The notes below the pieces were generated by a model that was given only the letters and a program-made list of their open reading frames with translations, was not told the DNA's origin and made no database searches. From Tausonia pullulans (taxonomy: Eukaryota > Basidiomycota > Tremellomycetes > Cystofilobasidiales > Mrakiaceae), in assembly GCA_951802195.1 (NCBI GenBank), contig OX637630.1, positions 496,001 to 560,000 of the forward strand: a stretch of DNA of 64,000 bases. The letters run 5' to 3'. How positions within the stretch are numbered: the stretch's first letter is position 1; each line of letters opens with the position of its first letter. Made by a program: the position numbers and the translations under genes. This document shows positions 63,001 to 64,000 of the stretch, piece by piece.

Positions 63001-64000
63001 GGCATTTGAGCAGCTCTTCGGCGTGCTCGCGACGCGGACGACCAAGGCTCAAGTCGCCGATGAGATGCACGTGAGTCGGTGCTAGGAATAAGATGAGAAG
63101 AGGTCTGATGATTGATGCGGGATGTACCACTTTCCAGATTCCTCCCCAGAGACGCTGGATTGTCCCCATCGAGCTGAACGCGTTCGTTGCTTGCTCACCG
63201 GCAGAGGAGCCTGCAGAGACTGACGAGCTTATTCTTCCATTAGCATTGAGATGACCTATTACCGGGACCACCTATCGCGCGCGCTCGAGGACCTCGGCTT
63301 CGACGAGGAGGGCAATGGCTTCGAGCTCGACGTCATAATGGCTCGGACTTGGCTACACACCCTTCGGCGTGCGTGGTTCCTTGATCATGGCTCTTCCCTC
63401 ACGAGCTTCAATTGACTTGAACCATCCTTCTCGCTCGTGTCCTACTCAGAGATCGCCACCCACGTGGTCCGTCGCTCTCACCCGGCCTCTTCCTCTCTCG
63501 AGCTTTGAACCTGACCTCAATCACATTTCCTCGATGACTCACAGCAAGTCGGCCACCTTCGTGCTGCTGCCGCTCCTGCTCGCCGCGAGCGTTCGGACCG
63601 CCTCGATCTCGGAGGGGACATCCTCTCGCTCGACCAGGTCCTTGAAAAGATGATTGAGGACGTCATTTCCGAGATCCTCACTGTCCAACATCGCCAGTTC
63701 TCCTCGCAGACGATCCGTGAGCGAGCGAGTCGTCTGCACACATACGCACCTTCTTCAAGCTGACGATGGCTGTCCAGACGCCATGCTCCTCAACCAGAAG
63801 AATTTAAGCAAGTGGAGAGAGGATTTGGACCTTCAGAAAAGCTTCGAGGTCGGTCTCTTTCTCCCATTCTCAATGGCATGTCCTCGACTGCCTCGCATCG
63901 GAAACTCACCGCCGCCAAATTGCTCTGCCCCTTCTCCCCTCCTCTTCCTCCTCCTCCTCCTCTTCCTCTCTTGCAGCTTCTCTCTCCGGTCCTAACAACG
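60027..64000 (+). CDS. SNF2-family helicase of the SHPRH/Irc20 type, 3' end outside the window
   Basis: Exons 60027-61004, 61069-61400, 61469-62015, 62083-62120, 62189-62455, 62534-62672, 62734-62855, 62929-63070, 63138-63181, 63244-63368, 63450-63466, 63545-63716, 63778-63848 and from 63977 on. The N-terminal ~440 residues are divergent, with a basic KGKGKARAAK patch. Helicase motifs follow: QLLPFQQRSVAWLL, Walker A EEMGLGKTLEV, ATLIVTPLTLTQQW (Ia), ITTYNVLQADF, Walker B-like VMDEVQLQ and SGTPAK (III). The inserted region afterwards (LRQIATHVQVGHLR, GGDILSLDQVLEKMIED) matches the SHPRH/Irc20 arrangement, where a RING finger would come later, beyond this window. Such proteins are nuclear ubiquitin ligases and translocases in DNA-damage tolerance. 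A 17-nt exon codes for the centre of LRQIATHV. Confidence 0.9.

Overview
The window is nuclear DNA from a fungus, most likely a basidiomycete yeast of the Pucciniomycotina (red-yeast type, such as Microbotryomycetes). This is inferred from style and not from any database match. The DNA is GC-rich, genes are packed on both strands, and almost every gene is cut by several introns of about 50-100 nt with GT(A/G)NGT donors, CTGAC/CTAAC branch-like motifs and YAG acceptors. Regulators carry long Ser, Gln and His runs. I found no tRNA, rRNA, CRISPR array, transposon or virus-like element. Exon chains were assembled by hand: donor and acceptor dinucleotides and phases were checked, and the joined protein was compared with remembered family motifs.

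Layout. 1-2792: no confident gene. 2793-6120 (+): AT-hook/PAS-like regulator. 6847-9956 (+): CCR4 deadenylase. 10444-11244 (+): small His-rich dehydrin-like protein. 11396-13324 (-): REI1 60S biogenesis factor. 13569-15069 (+): phosphopantothenoylcysteine decarboxylase. 15141-16988 (-): class I aminotransferase. 17278-18401 (+): mitochondrial rRNA methyltransferase MRM2. 18975-20159 (+): BCP1/BCCIP. 20403-21992 (+): dienelactone-hydrolase family protein. 22126-23492 (-): DM9/DUF3421 protein. 23916-25544 (-): ATG27. 25798-27478 (+): ARF6-type GTPase. 28439-28777 (-): SDH assembly factor 4. 29220-30945 (+): PPG1 phosphatase. 31293-34345 (+): CRAL-TRIO protein. 34746-36585 (+): membrane protein of unknown role. 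37005-39602 (-): alternative NADH dehydrogenase. 40467-43227 (-): intracellular GH13 alpha-amylase. 43888-44482 (-): small hydrophilic protein. 44886-46052 (-): F-box-like protein. 46278-47709 (+): FAD synthetase. 47875-49740 (-): alpha/beta hydrolase. 51105-52879 (+): mitochondrial dihydroorotate dehydrogenase. 53492-56547 (-): homeodomain protein. 57274-58047 (+): small membrane protein. 60027-64000 (+): SNF2 helicase of the SHPRH/Irc20 type, cut by the window end.

The genes are mostly unrelated housekeeping functions: mRNA decay, ribosome assembly, CoA, FAD and pyrimidine synthesis, respiration, vesicle traffic and autophagy. There is no operon-like logic. Several neighbours share short divergent promoters or converge within 70-170 bp. 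The most distinctive points are the dehydrin-like protein spread over micro-exons, an unusual number of 10-23 nt micro-exons, an apparent non-AG 3' splice site in the hydrolase gene, a perfect hairpin in the long ARF6 intron, and an AGGGG tandem repeat in the NADH dehydrogenase gene.
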